The translations under genes were made by a program, and so were the position numbers. A DNA stretch of 64,000 bases from CAMBRF01 sp964404035 (GTDB taxonomy: Bacteria; Verrucomicrobiota; Kiritimatiellia; CAIKKV01; CAITUY01): contig CAYOIT010000002.1 in assembly GCA_964404035.1 (NCBI GenBank), positions 1 through 64,000 of the forward strand, given 5' to 3'. Positions 1-9,777 of the stretch are shown here, piece by piece (position 1 is the first letter of the stretch; each line of letters opens with the position of its first letter). The notes under the pieces were generated by a model. The model saw only the letters and a list, made by a program, of their open reading frames with translations. It was not told the origin of the DNA and did no database searches.

Positions 1-1
1 G

Positions 2-118
2 AGCGTCGGCGAGGTGGCTAAGCGCGCCGGCTACGGCGACATCTTCCTCTTCTCCCGGCAGTTCAAACGGTGTGCGGGCCTGACGCCATCCGCCTACCGG
101 TCCCGCGCCCGCGAGTAA
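2..118 (+). CDS. AraC-family transcriptional regulator, C-terminal fragment
   Basis: Only the last 38 codons are in the window; the gene enters from the left edge and ends with TAA at 116-118. The readable end has the pattern of the second helix-turn-helix of AraC/XylS regulators: VAKRAGYGDIFLFSRQFKR followed by GLTPSAYR, which is the usual end of the recognition helix and the GxxPxxYR signature. These proteins bind DNA in the cytoplasm and often control sugar-use genes. The downstream genes lie on the other strand and point towards it, so its target cannot be read from this window. Confidence 0.85.
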   Translation, partial: SVGEVAKRAGYGDIFLFSRQFKRCAGLTPSAYRSRARE

Positions 119-124
119 AAACTC

Positions 125-150
125 GCTACCGGCCGAGACGGCCGGCTCCA
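125..150. repeat. Short palindrome (family E) between convergent genes
   Basis: Perfect inverted repeat CCGGCCG-AGA-CGGCCGG at 129-145, flanked by GCTA on the left and CTCCA on the right. The same flanks with a different palindrome core occur at 4646-4665. It lies between two convergent genes and could act as a bidirectional terminator, although no T-run follows. Confidence 0.6.
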
Positions 151-280
151 AAACGCCTCCAGAAATGCAATCGATGACTTCCATCATCACCTGCCGCATG
201 TGTGTCGACTGCAACCCGTCCCGCTGCACGAACTTGGCGTGCAGGAGATGCAAGACGTGCCGTTTTAGGAACACACATCA

Positions 281-1231
281 TCAGCCCAACGACTGCCCGA
301 TCGCGGCGAGTTGTCGCACAACGTCCGGCATCGGCACGCCGTTTTCCTGGAGCGGAATGTCCCAGGTCATCACGGCTCCGTTCGCCGTAATTCGGCGGGT
401 ATGGGCGACCGCTTGGTCGTCGGTGAAGCGCAACGGCCGCTGCATCCAATGCTTGCCCAGAAAGCTCCAGATCTGCACCTGTTCGCCGTTCAGCCATCGG
501 CCCGGTGGAACCTCGACCTCCTCCGGCTCGTTGATCTCGCCGGCGGTGTAGTCCTCTTCAGGCCCCATCGTTTTCAGCATGACGCCGGGATTGAAAGCCA
601 CAATGGCCTCGGGATTACCGGCGCGGGCGGCGGCAGCAAACGACGCCAGGTTCGGCGCGTCGGGGTGCCCGTACATCTCGTCCTCAAAATAGCAGCCGTC
701 AAACCACCAGCCCTTGATCTTGGTCCCCCAGCGGACGGACCATTCACGAATGACGGCTTCCCATTTGATCTGGAAGCTGGCGAGGCGTTTCCCGGTGCGG
801 GTCGTCCAGCCGTCCGGCCAGCCCTCCGCAAACCCCCATTCCCATTCCAGCGCGGCCTGCGCCACGGCATCCTGCGCCGGTGCGCCGCTCGGAAGATAGA
901 CCATGGCCTGCACGCCCTGCGCCGCCAGCGCCTCGGCCAGATCGGCGATCAGGTCGCGACGGGAAAGCAGGCTCGGACGCCGGCCGACGAACCCATCGTA
1001 GGTGGCGTTGGGCGAACAGTAGTGCCCTGAGTTCTGTCCGAGGGTCAGCCAGTAGTAACCCACGCCGGCTGACCCCAGCGCCCGGGCCAGCCCATTGACA
1101 TCGAACGCATCCACGCGCCGGTTCCACTCCTCGACGCTCAGCCCAGGCTGAACCAGATAGTGACTCGAAGCGCCCCAGCGGGCGCGGTGAAACCAGTCAG
1201 CACGATGGGGCGCGGGGCCTTTTGTTTTCAT
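281..1231 (-). CDS. Alpha-L-fucosidase-like protein (GH29-like)
   Basis: A 316-residue protein resembling the catalytic barrel of GH29 alpha-L-fucosidases and their PVC-group relatives. Visible features are an RWG near the N-terminus, YYWLTLGQNSGHYCSPN (about 60-75), and GWWFDGCY at 174-181, whose Asp178 sits where the family nucleophile normally lies. There is no signal peptide, so a cytoplasmic role on imported oligosaccharide is likely. An upstream in-frame codon exists, but the ATG at 1231 has AAGGTGA six bases before it and is preferred. The gene starts 10 bases after the stop of the URO-D-like gene, so the two are probably co-transcribed. It is shorter than full GH29 enzymes (about 450 residues) and lacks the C-terminal beta domain; activity is inferred. 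Confidence 0.7.
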   Translation of the reverse strand: MKTKGPAPHRADWFHRARWGASSHYLVQPGLSVEEWNRRVDAFDVNGLARALGSAGVGYYWLTLGQNSGHYCSPNATYDGFVGRRPSLLSRRDLIADLAEALAAQGVQAMVYLPSGAPAQDAVAQAALEWEWGFAEGWPDGWTTRTGKRLASFQIKWEAVIREWSVRWGTKIKGWWFDGCYFEDEMYGHPDAPNLASFAAAARAGNPEAIVAFNPGVMLKTMGPEEDYTAGEINEPEEVEVPPGRWLNGEQVQIWSFLGKHWMQRPLRFTDDQAVAHTRRITANGAVMTWDIPLQENGVPMPDVVRQLAAIGQSLG

Positions 1232-1241
1232 GCGTGTCACC

Positions 1242-2219
1242 TTATCGTTGTCGACGCACCAATTCGTAGACGGTGTCATACGCGAGCGTCAATTCTTCGA
1301 TCGTGCAGTGGCTTTGCACGAAATGGCTGGTGCAGAAGATCAACCCGCCCTCCGCGAACATCCGGATCACCCGTTCAATCTCGCGTTTGAGCTTGTCGTA
1401 ATCACCAAACCCAATGGTGGTCTGGACGTCGAGCCCGCCCATGACCGTGAAGGACTGCATGTACCGGTTCTTGAAATCCACCAGATCCATCCCGGCCGAT
1501 TCCTGGAAGGGGTGTACGACCTGATAGCCCAGCTCGATGATCCCATCGAGGATCTGAGAGATGTTGCCGTCGCTGTGAACGCTGAGAAAGCCCCCTCTTT
1601 GCTTCACAGCGTCGCACGTGGTCTTGTGATACGGGAAGATGAGCCGGCGCCAAAGCCCCGGGTCGAACAGGAGTCCCGTCTGGCCGCCCCAATCGTCGGA
1701 CACATGGATCATATCGACGCCCAGGTCGAGGCAATTCATGGCGAACACCCGGTTCCACTCCGCCTGGCGCCGGTACAACTCGACCAGTTCGTTCTCGTAC
1801 AGCGCCAGGTACATCAGGTGATCCTGGATGCCGAACGGCCAATTGTGGATTTCGAACAGGCCGGGAGTCTGCACATAGACAAAGCGGCCCCGCTGGGTCT
1901 TGTGATGCTCCACCTGGCGACGGAGGCCGTCATACGCGCTTGGCTCATTGGGATCGGACAGCGTGTAGTCGAGCATGGCCGCCGGCTCAATGGCACCACC
2001 CCCACGGTCGCGCAGGCCCTGGAAATCCGCCTCGCGGAACGGACAGGGCCCGCCAAACAGATGGGCCAGATCGAATTCATACCGGTCTTCGAAGGCCTCG
2101 ACCGAGCCGAAAGCGGCGGAGATTTCTGTCCCCAGATTCGCCGAAACCCAGCCGTAAACGGGCATGCGGTCAGCCGGACGATGCTCGATGACTTCAATTA
2201 CCCGTTCTCTTGAGATCAT
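1242..2219 (-). CDS. Uroporphyrinogen decarboxylase (URO-D) family protein
   Basis: A protein of about 325 residues with the URO-D/corrinoid-methyltransferase fold. Typical stretches are RPADRMPVY near the N-terminus, the HVSDDWGGQTGLLFDP segment, and VHSDGNI, a metal-associated His motif found in MtaA/CmuA-like relatives. Members outside haem synthesis usually transfer methyl groups to or from corrinoid proteins, or have unknown roles; PVC bacteria carry many next to carbohydrate genes. ATG at 2219 is chosen because AAGGTGG lies five bases upstream; a GTG nine bases earlier would leave no room for a ribosome site. It probably forms a two-gene operon with the fucosidase-like gene. Substrate unknown. 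Confidence 0.8.
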   Translation of the reverse strand: MISRERVIEVIEHRPADRMPVYGWVSANLGTEISAAFGSVEAFEDRYEFDLAHLFGGPCPFREADFQGLRDRGGGAIEPAAMLDYTLSDPNEPSAYDGLRRQVEHHKTQRGRFVYVQTPGLFEIHNWPFGIQDHLMYLALYENELVELYRRQAEWNRVFAMNCLDLGVDMIHVSDDWGGQTGLLFDPGLWRRLIFPYHKTTCDAVKQRGGFLSVHSDGNISQILDGIIELGYQVVHPFQESAGMDLVDFKNRYMQSFTVMGGLDVQTTIGFGDYDKLKREIERVIRMFAEGGLIFCTSHFVQSHCTIEELTLAYDTVYELVRRQR

Positions 2220-2303
2220 GCCAACCACCTTCCCTCCAACGCGACGGCGCCTTCATCGCCGTGATGTTCTTAAGTCGCGAGTCACCCACACGGAGCCCAT
2301 ACC

Positions 2304-4721
2304 TTATCGCATTTTGTATGAAGATCCAGCAGGTCGTTGACGGAGGTGTCCATACTGGTCGATCTCCCACGCGTCACGCAGACCGTCGCCGTCGCCATCG
2401 TCCGAGACGATGCCCATCCAGTTGGTCCGCACGCTGTAGGTATCGAGATAAGTTGGGCCGGCATATCCGGCTTTCACTTCAAACCGGCCGCTGTTGACCA
2501 GGTTGGTATTGATGAACCGGAGTTCCTGCCGCAGCAGCCGTCCGTTCAGGAAGACCGCTGCCCGGCCCCGCGCGTAGTTCTGATTGAAGGTGAGCCGCAG
2601 CCACGCCTCGCGCGCCAGGGCCGGCACCGCCACACCCTGGGCGTCATTGGAGCAGACGTCCCATTGACCCAGGTCCGGGTCAAAGACGGTCACAAAGCCG
2701 TTCGTGTCGATGAACGCCTCAACCGCCATGCCGGCATCTACATCCTCCGCCATCGCCAGTTCACTGGGAGTCCGGTTGGTATCCTGGTAATGGAACTCAA
2801 TCCACACATTCGAGGCCCCGGCGGCCGTCATCGTGCTCGAAAGATGCGCGACCGCCGGCACCTTCACGGCACCATTGCTCTGTGCGACCGCGCTCTGAAC
2901 CACCACTTCCGGGGACGAAGCGTCCCAACCGAAATAGCCCATCAGGCTCATCCTCGTCCCGGTCGCGTAACGTTCGAAGGAGTCGCTGTAAGGCGGCGTC
3001 TGGGGAACCACCACCCCCCAGTTCGAATCCAGTGTGAAGGTGCCGTCATAGGTAACGCCTCCTACCACGAAGGATGTCGCATTGATAACCCGCACGGTCG
3101 CTCCACCCTCGATGACCAGGCCCCCGACCTCGACGTTGCCGTTGCTGACGACGAGCAGCGTGCCATCCGCCACCGTGGTCACTCCCGTGATCACGAATCC
3201 CTCGCACGCCGCCAGCGTCCCCGTCGCCCCGCCCTGGAGTCCCAGCGACCCCAGCAGCGTCACGTTCGTGCCCCGGAGTGTCAGTGACTTGTCGAGCGTC
3301 ACCTCATTCGTGTAGGAACCGCTGCCGATCCCGATGGTGGTGCCCGCCTCAGCCGCGTCGACCGCCTCCTGGATCGTCGCATAATCGTTGGTGACGTTGA
3401 GGTTTGAGGAATACCTGAAGACGGCCGTCACGGTGAGGTCACCCCAGAGGTTCGTGAGCGTATGGGCAAGAATCCGCGACGCGCCGCCAAAGGTTACCGC
3501 CACGTTCCCATTGGTCAGAATCGATGACACCACATAACCCGTCTCCCCCGTCATCGCGCAGGTGACCTGTCCACCGGGGAACACCTCGGACGCCGACAAG
3601 GCCAGAGAGCCCCCCGTCGCGCTGGGCCCGCCGACATGCGAGACCGCCGCCGTCAACTGCGGTTTGCGCAGGAACGTCGCCTCAAAAGTGCCGTCCTCAA
3701 GACCATCAGCCTGGATATTCGTCCACAGATAGGCGGCGCTGTTCGAGTACTGGCCGGAAAAGCTGTCCACGCTCTGGCCGTTCGTGCGGACCTGGGCCAC
3801 ATAATACCCCGCGTCGGCCGTCATCTGGAAATTGGTCTGCCCGCCGGGGCGCATCGTGAAAGGGGCCGACGGAATGACCGTCCCGTTCGCCGGTGCCAGA
3901 ACCGTGACCGTCCGCCATTGCCGGGTAGTCGTGTTTCCGTAGAGTTGGATCTCCTGTGCCTCCGGCATCCCGTCATCGTCCACATCGGCCATGTTCGCGG
4001 GCGGCGAGTAACTCGCCGACACCTCGTCCAGATACGAGGTAACGTTCAGCCCGCCCAGCGTCTCGAACCGGCCATAGCTCGTCCGGTTCGTGTCAATGAA
4101 CGGCAATCCTGTCAACAGCAGGCGCCCGTTCATGAACAACGACGCCGTCCTGTTGGAGTAGTTCTGGCAAAACGTCAGCCGTGCCCACTGGGAGGTATTG
4201 AACGTCGTGACGTCGTTCAACCAGTAGTCCTGTATGCAAGCCAACCAGGCGTTGCTGTCCGGATTCCAGACCACCGGAGTCCCGTTGGTCTCAAGGAACA
4301 CCTGGACGGTCATGTTCGAATCCACCGCCTCGGGACCAACCCAGAACTCCGACATCCCCATGTTCGTTTGTGCGTAGAGTTCCACCCAGACATTGGAGAA
4401 GGCCTCCGAGGTGACCGCATTCGAGGCCGTCAGCCCCTCCGGAATGACCAAGGCATTGGTGCCCAGCACGGCATCCGCCTCGTTGGTCATCGTCCCGATC
4501 ACCACCGCCTCCGACGATGCGCCCCACCCCAGATTGCTCAGGCTGTTGAGCGTCGTTCCGTCCGGATAGCCTTCAAACCCCTCCTGCACAGGCCATGGCG
4601 CCGCCGAGGCCCCGAGAGTCACCAGAAAGCACAAGAAAGCGGCTACCGGGACGTGGACGTCCCGGCTCCACGGCCTTCGGGTGCAGTCCTCTCTTCTCTG
4701 GAATTTTTCCTGTAAGGTCAT
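2304..4721 (-). CDS. Large secreted protein: two LamG-like domains, EF-hand-like loops, beta-helix, C-terminal GSSYKMR tail
   Basis: About 805 residues with an N-terminal hydrophobic segment ending in GASAAP (signal peptide). Two homologous LamG/concanavalin-like halves are visible, one after the signal peptide and one at the C-terminus; both carry FxRYxxG...GWxASS, NQNYxxRxAxxFxNGRLL and RFE...YLD. Each half is followed by a calcium-loop-like stretch (DVDDDGMPEAQE and DDGDGDGLRDAWE). Between them lie an InlB B-repeat-like domain and a short pectin-lyase-type helix beginning near YATIQEAVDAAEAG. It ends GSSYKMR, a tail shared with four other proteins here. ATG at 4721 has AGGGGG seven bases upstream. 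A perfect palindrome sits inside the signal-peptide coding region. Likely a surface carbohydrate-binding or adhesion protein; no catalytic residues were recognised. Confidence 0.8.
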   Translation of the reverse strand: MTLQEKFQRREDCTRRPWSRDVHVPVAAFLCFLVTLGASAAPWPVQEGFEGYPDGTTLNSLSNLGWGASSEAVVIGTMTNEADAVLGTNALVIPEGLTASNAVTSEAFSNVWVELYAQTNMGMSEFWVGPEAVDSNMTVQVFLETNGTPVVWNPDSNAWLACIQDYWLNDVTTFNTSQWARLTFCQNYSNRTASLFMNGRLLLTGLPFIDTNRTSYGRFETLGGLNVTSYLDEVSASYSPPANMADVDDDGMPEAQEIQLYGNTTTRQWRTVTVLAPANGTVIPSAPFTMRPGGQTNFQMTADAGYYVAQVRTNGQSVDSFSGQYSNSAAYLWTNIQADGLEDGTFEATFLRKPQLTAAVSHVGGPSATGGSLALSASEVFPGGQVTCAMTGETGYVVSSILTNGNVAVTFGGASRILAHTLTNLWGDLTVTAVFRYSSNLNVTNDYATIQEAVDAAEAGTTIGIGSGSYTNEVTLDKSLTLRGTNVTLLGSLGLQGGATGTLAACEGFVITGVTTVADGTLLVVSNGNVEVGGLVIEGGATVRVINATSFVVGGVTYDGTFTLDSNWGVVVPQTPPYSDSFERYATGTRMSLMGYFGWDASSPEVVVQSAVAQSNGAVKVPAVAHLSSTMTAAGASNVWIEFHYQDTNRTPSELAMAEDVDAGMAVEAFIDTNGFVTVFDPDLGQWDVCSNDAQGVAVPALAREAWLRLTFNQNYARGRAAVFLNGRLLRQELRFINTNLVNSGRFEVKAGYAGPTYLDTYSVRTNWMGIVSDDGDGDGLRDAWEIDQYGHLRQRPAGSSYKMR
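4646..4665. repeat. Palindrome (family E) inside the signal-peptide coding region
   Basis: Perfect inverted repeat CCGGGACGT-GG-ACGTCCCGG with GCTA before it and CTCCA after it, the same borders as the palindrome at 125-150. It encodes part of the stretch PWSRDVHVPV just before the hydrophobic core of the signal peptide of the secreted protein at 2304-4721. Confidence 0.6.
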
Positions 4722-4752
4722 CTTCAAGCCCCCCCTGCCTGTTATGACCGCA

Positions 4753-6072
4753 TTACTGAAGCTTTATCAACGACCCCGGATACCGGGTGGACCGGATATA
4801 GATCCGATCCTCGAACCGGTAATCGACCACCCAATCTTCCGGCAGGTTTGAGGCGGCGAACTTATTCGTATGACTCCCACAGGTCACCACCCTGTAGGTC
4901 GCCCCATAGGTCAACAGATTGGTGTTGATGACGTCCAGGGTCACATTCGTCAGGTTGAGCACCCCCGTCACGTTCAGGGCCTCCGTGGCGCCCGCCGGGG
5001 TCAGGATCGTTACCGTCAGTTTTGAGCCGGCATTCAGCGTCAGGTCGGCGGCGGCCACCGTGCCCGTGCCACCGAGGGTACCGGCCGACCCGACCGTCAC
5101 CGGACCCGTGAACGGCCCATTGAGCAAGCCCGTGCCGCCGGCCACGTTCAGGACCGAACCGGTTGTGACGCCGTTCACAACCAGCGTGCCGTTACTTACG
5201 ATCAGGCCAGCGCCCGTGAACCGGTTGGTGGTGCCTGCCAGCACCAACCTGCCCGCACCCGTCTTCACGAGTGCACCATTCGTCACGACGCCCGACAATG
5301 TCGCGAAGTCGGTAGTCATCGCGGGGTTATCGTCCACTTGGACCGTACGCGTCGCCGCCGCGAGGTTGATGGGATTCTGGAACTCGATCTCGCTATCGGC
5401 AAAGACGGAGTTGAGCATCAGGACGCTGCCGGCTGGCACAAAGTAGCCTGCGGCCCATACCTGCAGCACAGAGGCCCCGCCCCAGTTGACCAGTCGCTTG
5501 CTACCGGACGCGCTGAATCCACCGCCGGGCGCAATGATCCGCACCTGGTTGGTGGCCGTGCCCGGGCCGCGGGTGAAGTCACCAACGCCCAGTTCGAGCA
5601 CGCCGCCACTGAGCACAAGCTGGCTGGCGTTGCCACTGGCGCTTGCGCCGATGCCGCCCGGGAGCGCGGCGGCGTGACTCAGACGCAACACTCCGCCGTT
5701 GATCGTCGTCATGCCGATGTAATCGTTGGCATTCGCCAGCGCCACCAAACCCGCGCCGCTCTTGGTCAACGTGTTGGCACCGGTATTGCCGGCCGAGGAG
5801 ATCACGCCGTTGATCGTGAGGGCGCCATGGTCGAATGCACCCAGCTTGCAGATTCCCGCGGTCGCGCCGTTCGTAGGCCCAATCCCCAGACCGAGGTTCG
5901 CGTGCACGCTGGCCACGGCACCCGAGGCGGCGGCCAGTGTGCCGCCGTTAAGCCACACCTTGTTGGGCATGGCGGAAGCCACCTGTCCGAGGGCGGAGCT
6001 GCCGCTGATAGCCAGCACGCCGGCGAGGAGGTTGTTCGTCCCTGTATAGCTGCTGACCCCCAGAGTTCCTGC
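4753..6072 (-). CDS. Autotransporter-type beta-strand-repeat protein, C-terminal part (frameshifted from upstream part)
   Basis: The last roughly 440 codons of a giant protein whose start lies at 9232. Repeated blocks such as GALVKTGAGRLVLAG and GANTLTKSGAGLVALA are PATR-type passenger repeats, which fold as right-handed beta-helix. The reading frame matches the upstream protein only if one base is restored between about 6069 and 6078: the upstream frame reads NGTGTQEL while this frame reads TLGVSSYTGTNNLLAG, the natural continuation. The protein ends GSLIKLQ, a weak version of the C-terminal tail on other giant proteins here. No classical 12-strand autotransporter barrel is visible. The frameshift may be genuine decay or an assembly error. 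Confidence 0.75.
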   Translation of the reverse strand, partial: AGTLGVSSYTGTNNLLAGVLAISGSSALGQVASAMPNKVWLNGGTLAAASGAVASVHANLGLGIGPTNGATAGICKLGAFDHGALTINGVISSAGNTGANTLTKSGAGLVALANANDYIGMTTINGGVLRLSHAAALPGGIGASASGNASQLVLSGGVLELGVGDFTRGPGTATNQVRIIAPGGGFSASGSKRLVNWGGASVLQVWAAGYFVPAGSVLMLNSVFADSEIEFQNPINLAAATRTVQVDDNPAMTTDFATLSGVVTNGALVKTGAGRLVLAGTTNRFTGAGLIVSNGTLVVNGVTTGSVLNVAGGTGLLNGPFTGPVTVGSAGTLGGTGTVAAADLTLNAGSKLTVTILTPAGATEALNVTGVLNLTNVTLDVINTNLLTYGATYRVVTCGSHTNKFAASNLPEDWVVDYRFEDRIYIRSTRYPGSLIKLQ

Positions 6073-9043
6073 GTGCCGGTGCCATTCTTGACCAGCGAGA
6101 CGATCCCGGCCGCGTTGTCCCCGATGGCGCCTCTGTAGACCGTGGAGGTCGTGGTGTTGATCGTGAAGGTAACATTGGCAGCTACAGAATTGGTGATCGT
6201 GTTCGCGGCACCATTGCCGTCGCTGGCCAATCCGCCGATCGTCTGGTCAAACCCGTTCAGGTCGAGTGTTCCACTCGTGCCGCTGCTGCCGCCCAGGCTT
6301 AGTGCCCGGGCCGTCGGCAGGCCATTGGCGATCCCAATGGATACGACTCCGTCCCGGACCTCGGTATTGCCGGCGTAGGTGGCCGCATAGCCCGATGTGT
6401 TGATGCCGATGCGCATGTGACCCGCCCCAGTCTTGATGACCCCTCCGGCCGAACTTGTGAGCAGGGCTGCGACATGGAGATCGATGGCCGCCGCACCATC
6501 GGCGACCGCAAACGTGCGATTGGTGCCGTTCAGGTTCAGCTGTCCCCGGCTGCCGCTGGCGTTATCCGTAAGGAACCACGCGGTATCGCTGGCGGCATTG
6601 ACCGTCATATCGCCGTTGAGGAATATTTTGCCCGTGTTGCCTGTGGAGTCCTGTACCTTGTTCGTTCCTCCGGTCATCTCGATCCCGCTCACCGTCAGGC
6701 GGGTCACCGTCTGCACATAGACGTAGCCCCCCAAGTTCCGAAACAGGCCGATCGTCTCCAAGGGCCCTCCATAGGTGGCATCCGCATTCAGCAGGAGTTG
6801 GCCTAGTCTGTTGACGGTCACGCTCGCAGTGTCCGCGATCTGCTCGGAATAGCTCAAATTTAGCGTAGCGGGGTTGATCCCGTCGCCAATCACCACATCG
6901 CCGGCGATGCCCATGTAGCCCCGCCGGCTCAGGGTCAGCACACCGCCCAGAACATTGATCGGGCCGGTAAACGTGTTGCTCATGGTTCCGTCAAAGGTCA
7001 GGGTCCCGGACCCGGTCTTCACAAACGTCCCCCCGCTGGCACCCTGAAGCACACCCGAGAACGCCGTGTTCGCCGACGACGTGGAAGTCAGGCTGGCCGT
7101 ACCGAGGGCGACCGTCCCCATCCCGCTTAGGGCACCCACCGTCTGGGCATTGCCGTCCAGATCCCAGGTGGCGCCCGCCCTGACCGTGACCGGCGACAAG
7201 GCCCCAATGGCGCCGGCGACCCCCATGCGCAACACGCCTTGATTAATCGTCGTCGTACCGGTGTAAACGCTATTGGCTCCCAGGCTCACGGTACCCGCAC
7301 CGACTTTGACGAGGGATCCGCCGCCCCCGCTGATGGGGGCATTGATGGCCAGCAACCCGCTGCCTTTGGCGTGAACGATCAGCTCGTTGCCGCTGCTGCC
7401 CAAAAGGCCCGTCCCCTCGATGGTGTAGTTGTCCGCTCCGGCGAACAGCAGTCCCCTGCTGGTGAACGTCAGCGTGTTGGCCCCCAGATTCAAGCTCTGC
7501 CCCGCACCGCTGGTGGTGATCTTCAGTGAATTCAGGGTCTTCGCGCCTGAGAGACTGCCGGACGTGGTCAGCAGTTCATTGGTTGAAGTCGAGACGGCGG
7601 GGAACGAGGCATAGTTGACCGCCGGCATGAGGGCGGTACCGGACTTTGCGACCCAGTCGCTGCCGATCGTGGCATAGCCGCCCAGGGTCCCATTGGCGAC
7701 GGCGGTCGCGGTGGTGATCGAGCCGCTTGCAGGGAGAACAAACTCCACCGTACCCGGCGCCGTGCGGGCGATGGTGCCGAGGTTCAACGTGGCGGATTGA
7801 CCGCCCCCGGAGGTGACGGTAATGGCGCTGTGTCCCGTGTTGAACGTGACATTGTTCAGGTTCTGCGCCGTGTCTGCCGAGCTGTTCCCCATAAGGGTGA
7901 GCGTGGCGCCCTGGAGGGTGGTGGCGCCGGTTCCGAGTTTGCTGTTGTTGTCGGCGGAGCAGTCCAACGCCAGCGTGGCCCCGTTGCCGACCGTCGTCCC
8001 TCCGGAGTAGGTGTTGGAGCCACTCAGGGTAAGCGTTCCCGTATCGTTCTTGATCAAGCCCAGATTGCCGGAGATCTGGCCGCTGAAAGCGTCGGCCGAC
8101 AGACTGCTCAACGTAAACGTTTTGGTTGAAGCGTTGGTGCACATGATGGTGTTGGAGGTGCCCGAACCGCTCGTGCCAAGGCCACTGACCGTCGAGTTCA
8201 ACCAGACATCCAGGGTCCCGCTCTTCGTCCCGCCACCCAGAATCAGCGGGGCGATCGGCGACAGGCCACCCCCATTACTCACGGGGTCGCCGTCGCCGGC
8301 CTGCAGCGTTCCTTCAATGACCTGTGTGGCTCCCGTATAGGCGCTGACCGCGTTCACCGTACCGAGAAGAAGTCGGCCGGTGCCATCCTTGATCAGTCCC
8401 CCCGCGCCCGTGATGAGCGTGCGGGTGCCGGAGATATTGTGCTGAATCCGGGTGGTACCGCTGCCCCCCACCGTCAGGGTGGCACCATTGACCAAGCCGA
8501 CGGTCCCGTTCAGGAAGAGCACTCCGGCATCGCAGTTGACCCGCGCATCACTGTTGACCGTTACAGTCGAAAATTTGTTCGTGATGCCACTCAGGCTGCG
8601 CAACGCGCCATCATTGGCGATGCCTGAACCATTCAGGGTCAATGGCTCAGCGGTGTAGGTCCCGTCCTGCACCTGAAGCGCGGCGCCATTGCTGACGACC
8701 GTCGCGGCGCCATTGCCGAGAGCGTAACTGGTCCGGGCGTTGACCACACCTTCCCTGATTGTAAGGACGGTGGTAAACGTATTCGACCCCGGGAAAACCA
8801 GCGTGCCGGTATTGGTTTTTACCAGCACAACCGCGCCAGCCACAGTGGAATAGACGGTCGCTGTCGAATTGGGCGCCACGTCGAACAGTCCGGCCCCCGC
8901 CATGGTCAATATGCTATTGGTGACGGTGTATCCGTCCGAGGCGAACCTCAGTTGGTTGGCGCTCACGCCGCCCGAGAGGGTAACCAGACCGGCGGTGTTG
9001 CTGAAGACCGCGATATCCGTCCCCGCGGCTTGGTTCCAGTTGC
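6073..9043 (-). CDS. Autotransporter-type beta-strand-repeat protein, central passenger part
   Basis: About 990 codons of beta-helix passenger, dense in the repeat G-x-L-[VI]-K-x-G-x-G-T-L-x-L-x-G-x-[NS]-x-Y-x-G-x-T, for instance GGLIKDGTGRLLLG, GLIKNDTGTLTLSGSNTYSGGTTV and GTFVKTGSGTLTFDG. Such repeats occur in very long surface proteins of PVC bacteria. The frame is open from about 9146 to 5802, but homology to its own neighbours shows that sense coding enters by a one-base shift near 9040-9050 and leaves by another near 6070. If both shifts are sequencing errors, the whole gene is one CDS of about 1,490 codons from 9232 to 4753. It lies directly downstream of the rhamnosidase gene on the same strand. 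Confidence 0.75.
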
Positions 9044-9232
9044 CCACGTGCCGCTGAAGTCGTTGGAGGGATTCCAGTTGGCCGTGGTGGCGGTGTCCCA
9101 TTGGCCGTCGCCGCCGGATCCGCCGCCTGCCCCGTTGCCATCCCAATAGAGGGGGCTCGCATAAGCCCTCAGCCCGATCCCCACCACCACGATCGCCATC
9201 ACCATTCCCAGGAACTTTGCCGCCCGCTTCAT
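9044..9232 (-). CDS. N-terminal piece (signal peptide) of the autotransporter-repeat protein
   Basis: This piece starts MKRAAKFLGMVMAIVVVGIG and continues LRAYASPLYWDGN, a clear signal peptide with cleavage likely after AYA. It is followed by GQWDTATTANWNPSNDFSGTW, the typical first repeat of PATR proteins. The ATG at 9232 has GGAG eight bases upstream. Sense coding then moves to a different frame near 9040-9050: this frame reads ATGTKPRG, whereas the next frame reads GNWNQAAGTDIAVFSNTAG, which continues the protein naturally. The piece therefore belongs to the same gene as 6073-9043. Confidence 0.75.
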
Positions 9233-9352
9233 GTGCTTATCTCCTCTTTTCCATCCACTCTTGAACCAGATTCCAGCCCCCACCGGTTCCGCCGCCCGGG
9301 GCATCCCGGGGTCCAGAACCCTCGAAATCCGTTTTTCTCTCCATTCGCTTCC

Positions 9353-9408
9353 GGGACGAGGGTCTCCCGAGTCCCAATTCTCTTCTGGGGATGGGACGCC
9401 CTCGTCCC
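9353..9408. repeat. Inverted repeat GGGACGAGGGTCTCCC / GGGACGCCCTCGTCCC
   Basis: Two 16-base arms (9353-9368 and 9393-9408) that are reverse complements at all but two positions, separated by 24 bases. Such 'text-like' paired arms recur as several families in this window. It could form a long hairpin in RNA. Confidence 0.6.
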
Positions 9409-9667
9409 GTTGTCGGGGTCCCACAAGGCCCTGCTGATCGAAGATGGGGCCGGGTGGTATTGCCTGTTTCCTTGCCGCAAATGCAACCCGCGTTCCCCCC
9501 GCAGGTTGACGGTCGCGTTGAAGCCGCCATCGGTCATGTTTTGCTTCAACTCAACATCATCCCATAGCATCGTAGATTCTATGATTCCCTGACCGGCAGG
9601 AAAAGCAAAAACCAACGGGTTCCCCCTTCCCGAGGTGCATCTGCGATTTGGTGCAGGCATGCTCCTC

Positions 9668-9693
9668 TGTAGCCGCCCCGCTCTGTCGGGGCG
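9668..9693. repeat. Hairpin repeat family D, copy 1
   Basis: TGTAGCCGCCCCGCTCTGTCGGGGCG-type element with the stem CGCCCCG...CGGGGCG. A second copy, differing at a few bases and with an added right arm, is at 29244-29303. Confidence 0.6.
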
Positions 9694-9777
9694 TCTTGAA
9701 GACCCGGCGGCGACACCCCGTCCGCGGCGCGCATCATGCGCGCCCTCGCATTCGGTGGCGGTAACCCAGCGGCCGCC

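Larger units (their letters stand above)
9233..9777. other. 545-base intergenic region with two repeats and no convincing gene
   Basis: No open frame here has a protein-like composition or a good ribosome site except the start of the gene at 9232. The stretch holds two palindromic elements (listed separately). The promoter of the autotransporter-repeat gene may lie here, or that gene may be read through from the rhamnosidase. Confidence 0.5.

Noticed and set aside
6060..6090. Programmed ribosomal frameshifting in the autotransporter-repeat gene
   Set aside because: No slippery heptamer or pseudoknot is evident, and a second unrelated shift lies near 9045; decay or sequencing error is simpler.
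9229..9660. 143-codon minus-strand frame upstream of the autotransporter-repeat gene
   Set aside because: Much of it reads through an inverted repeat and it has no ribosome site; it also overlaps the start of the real gene.
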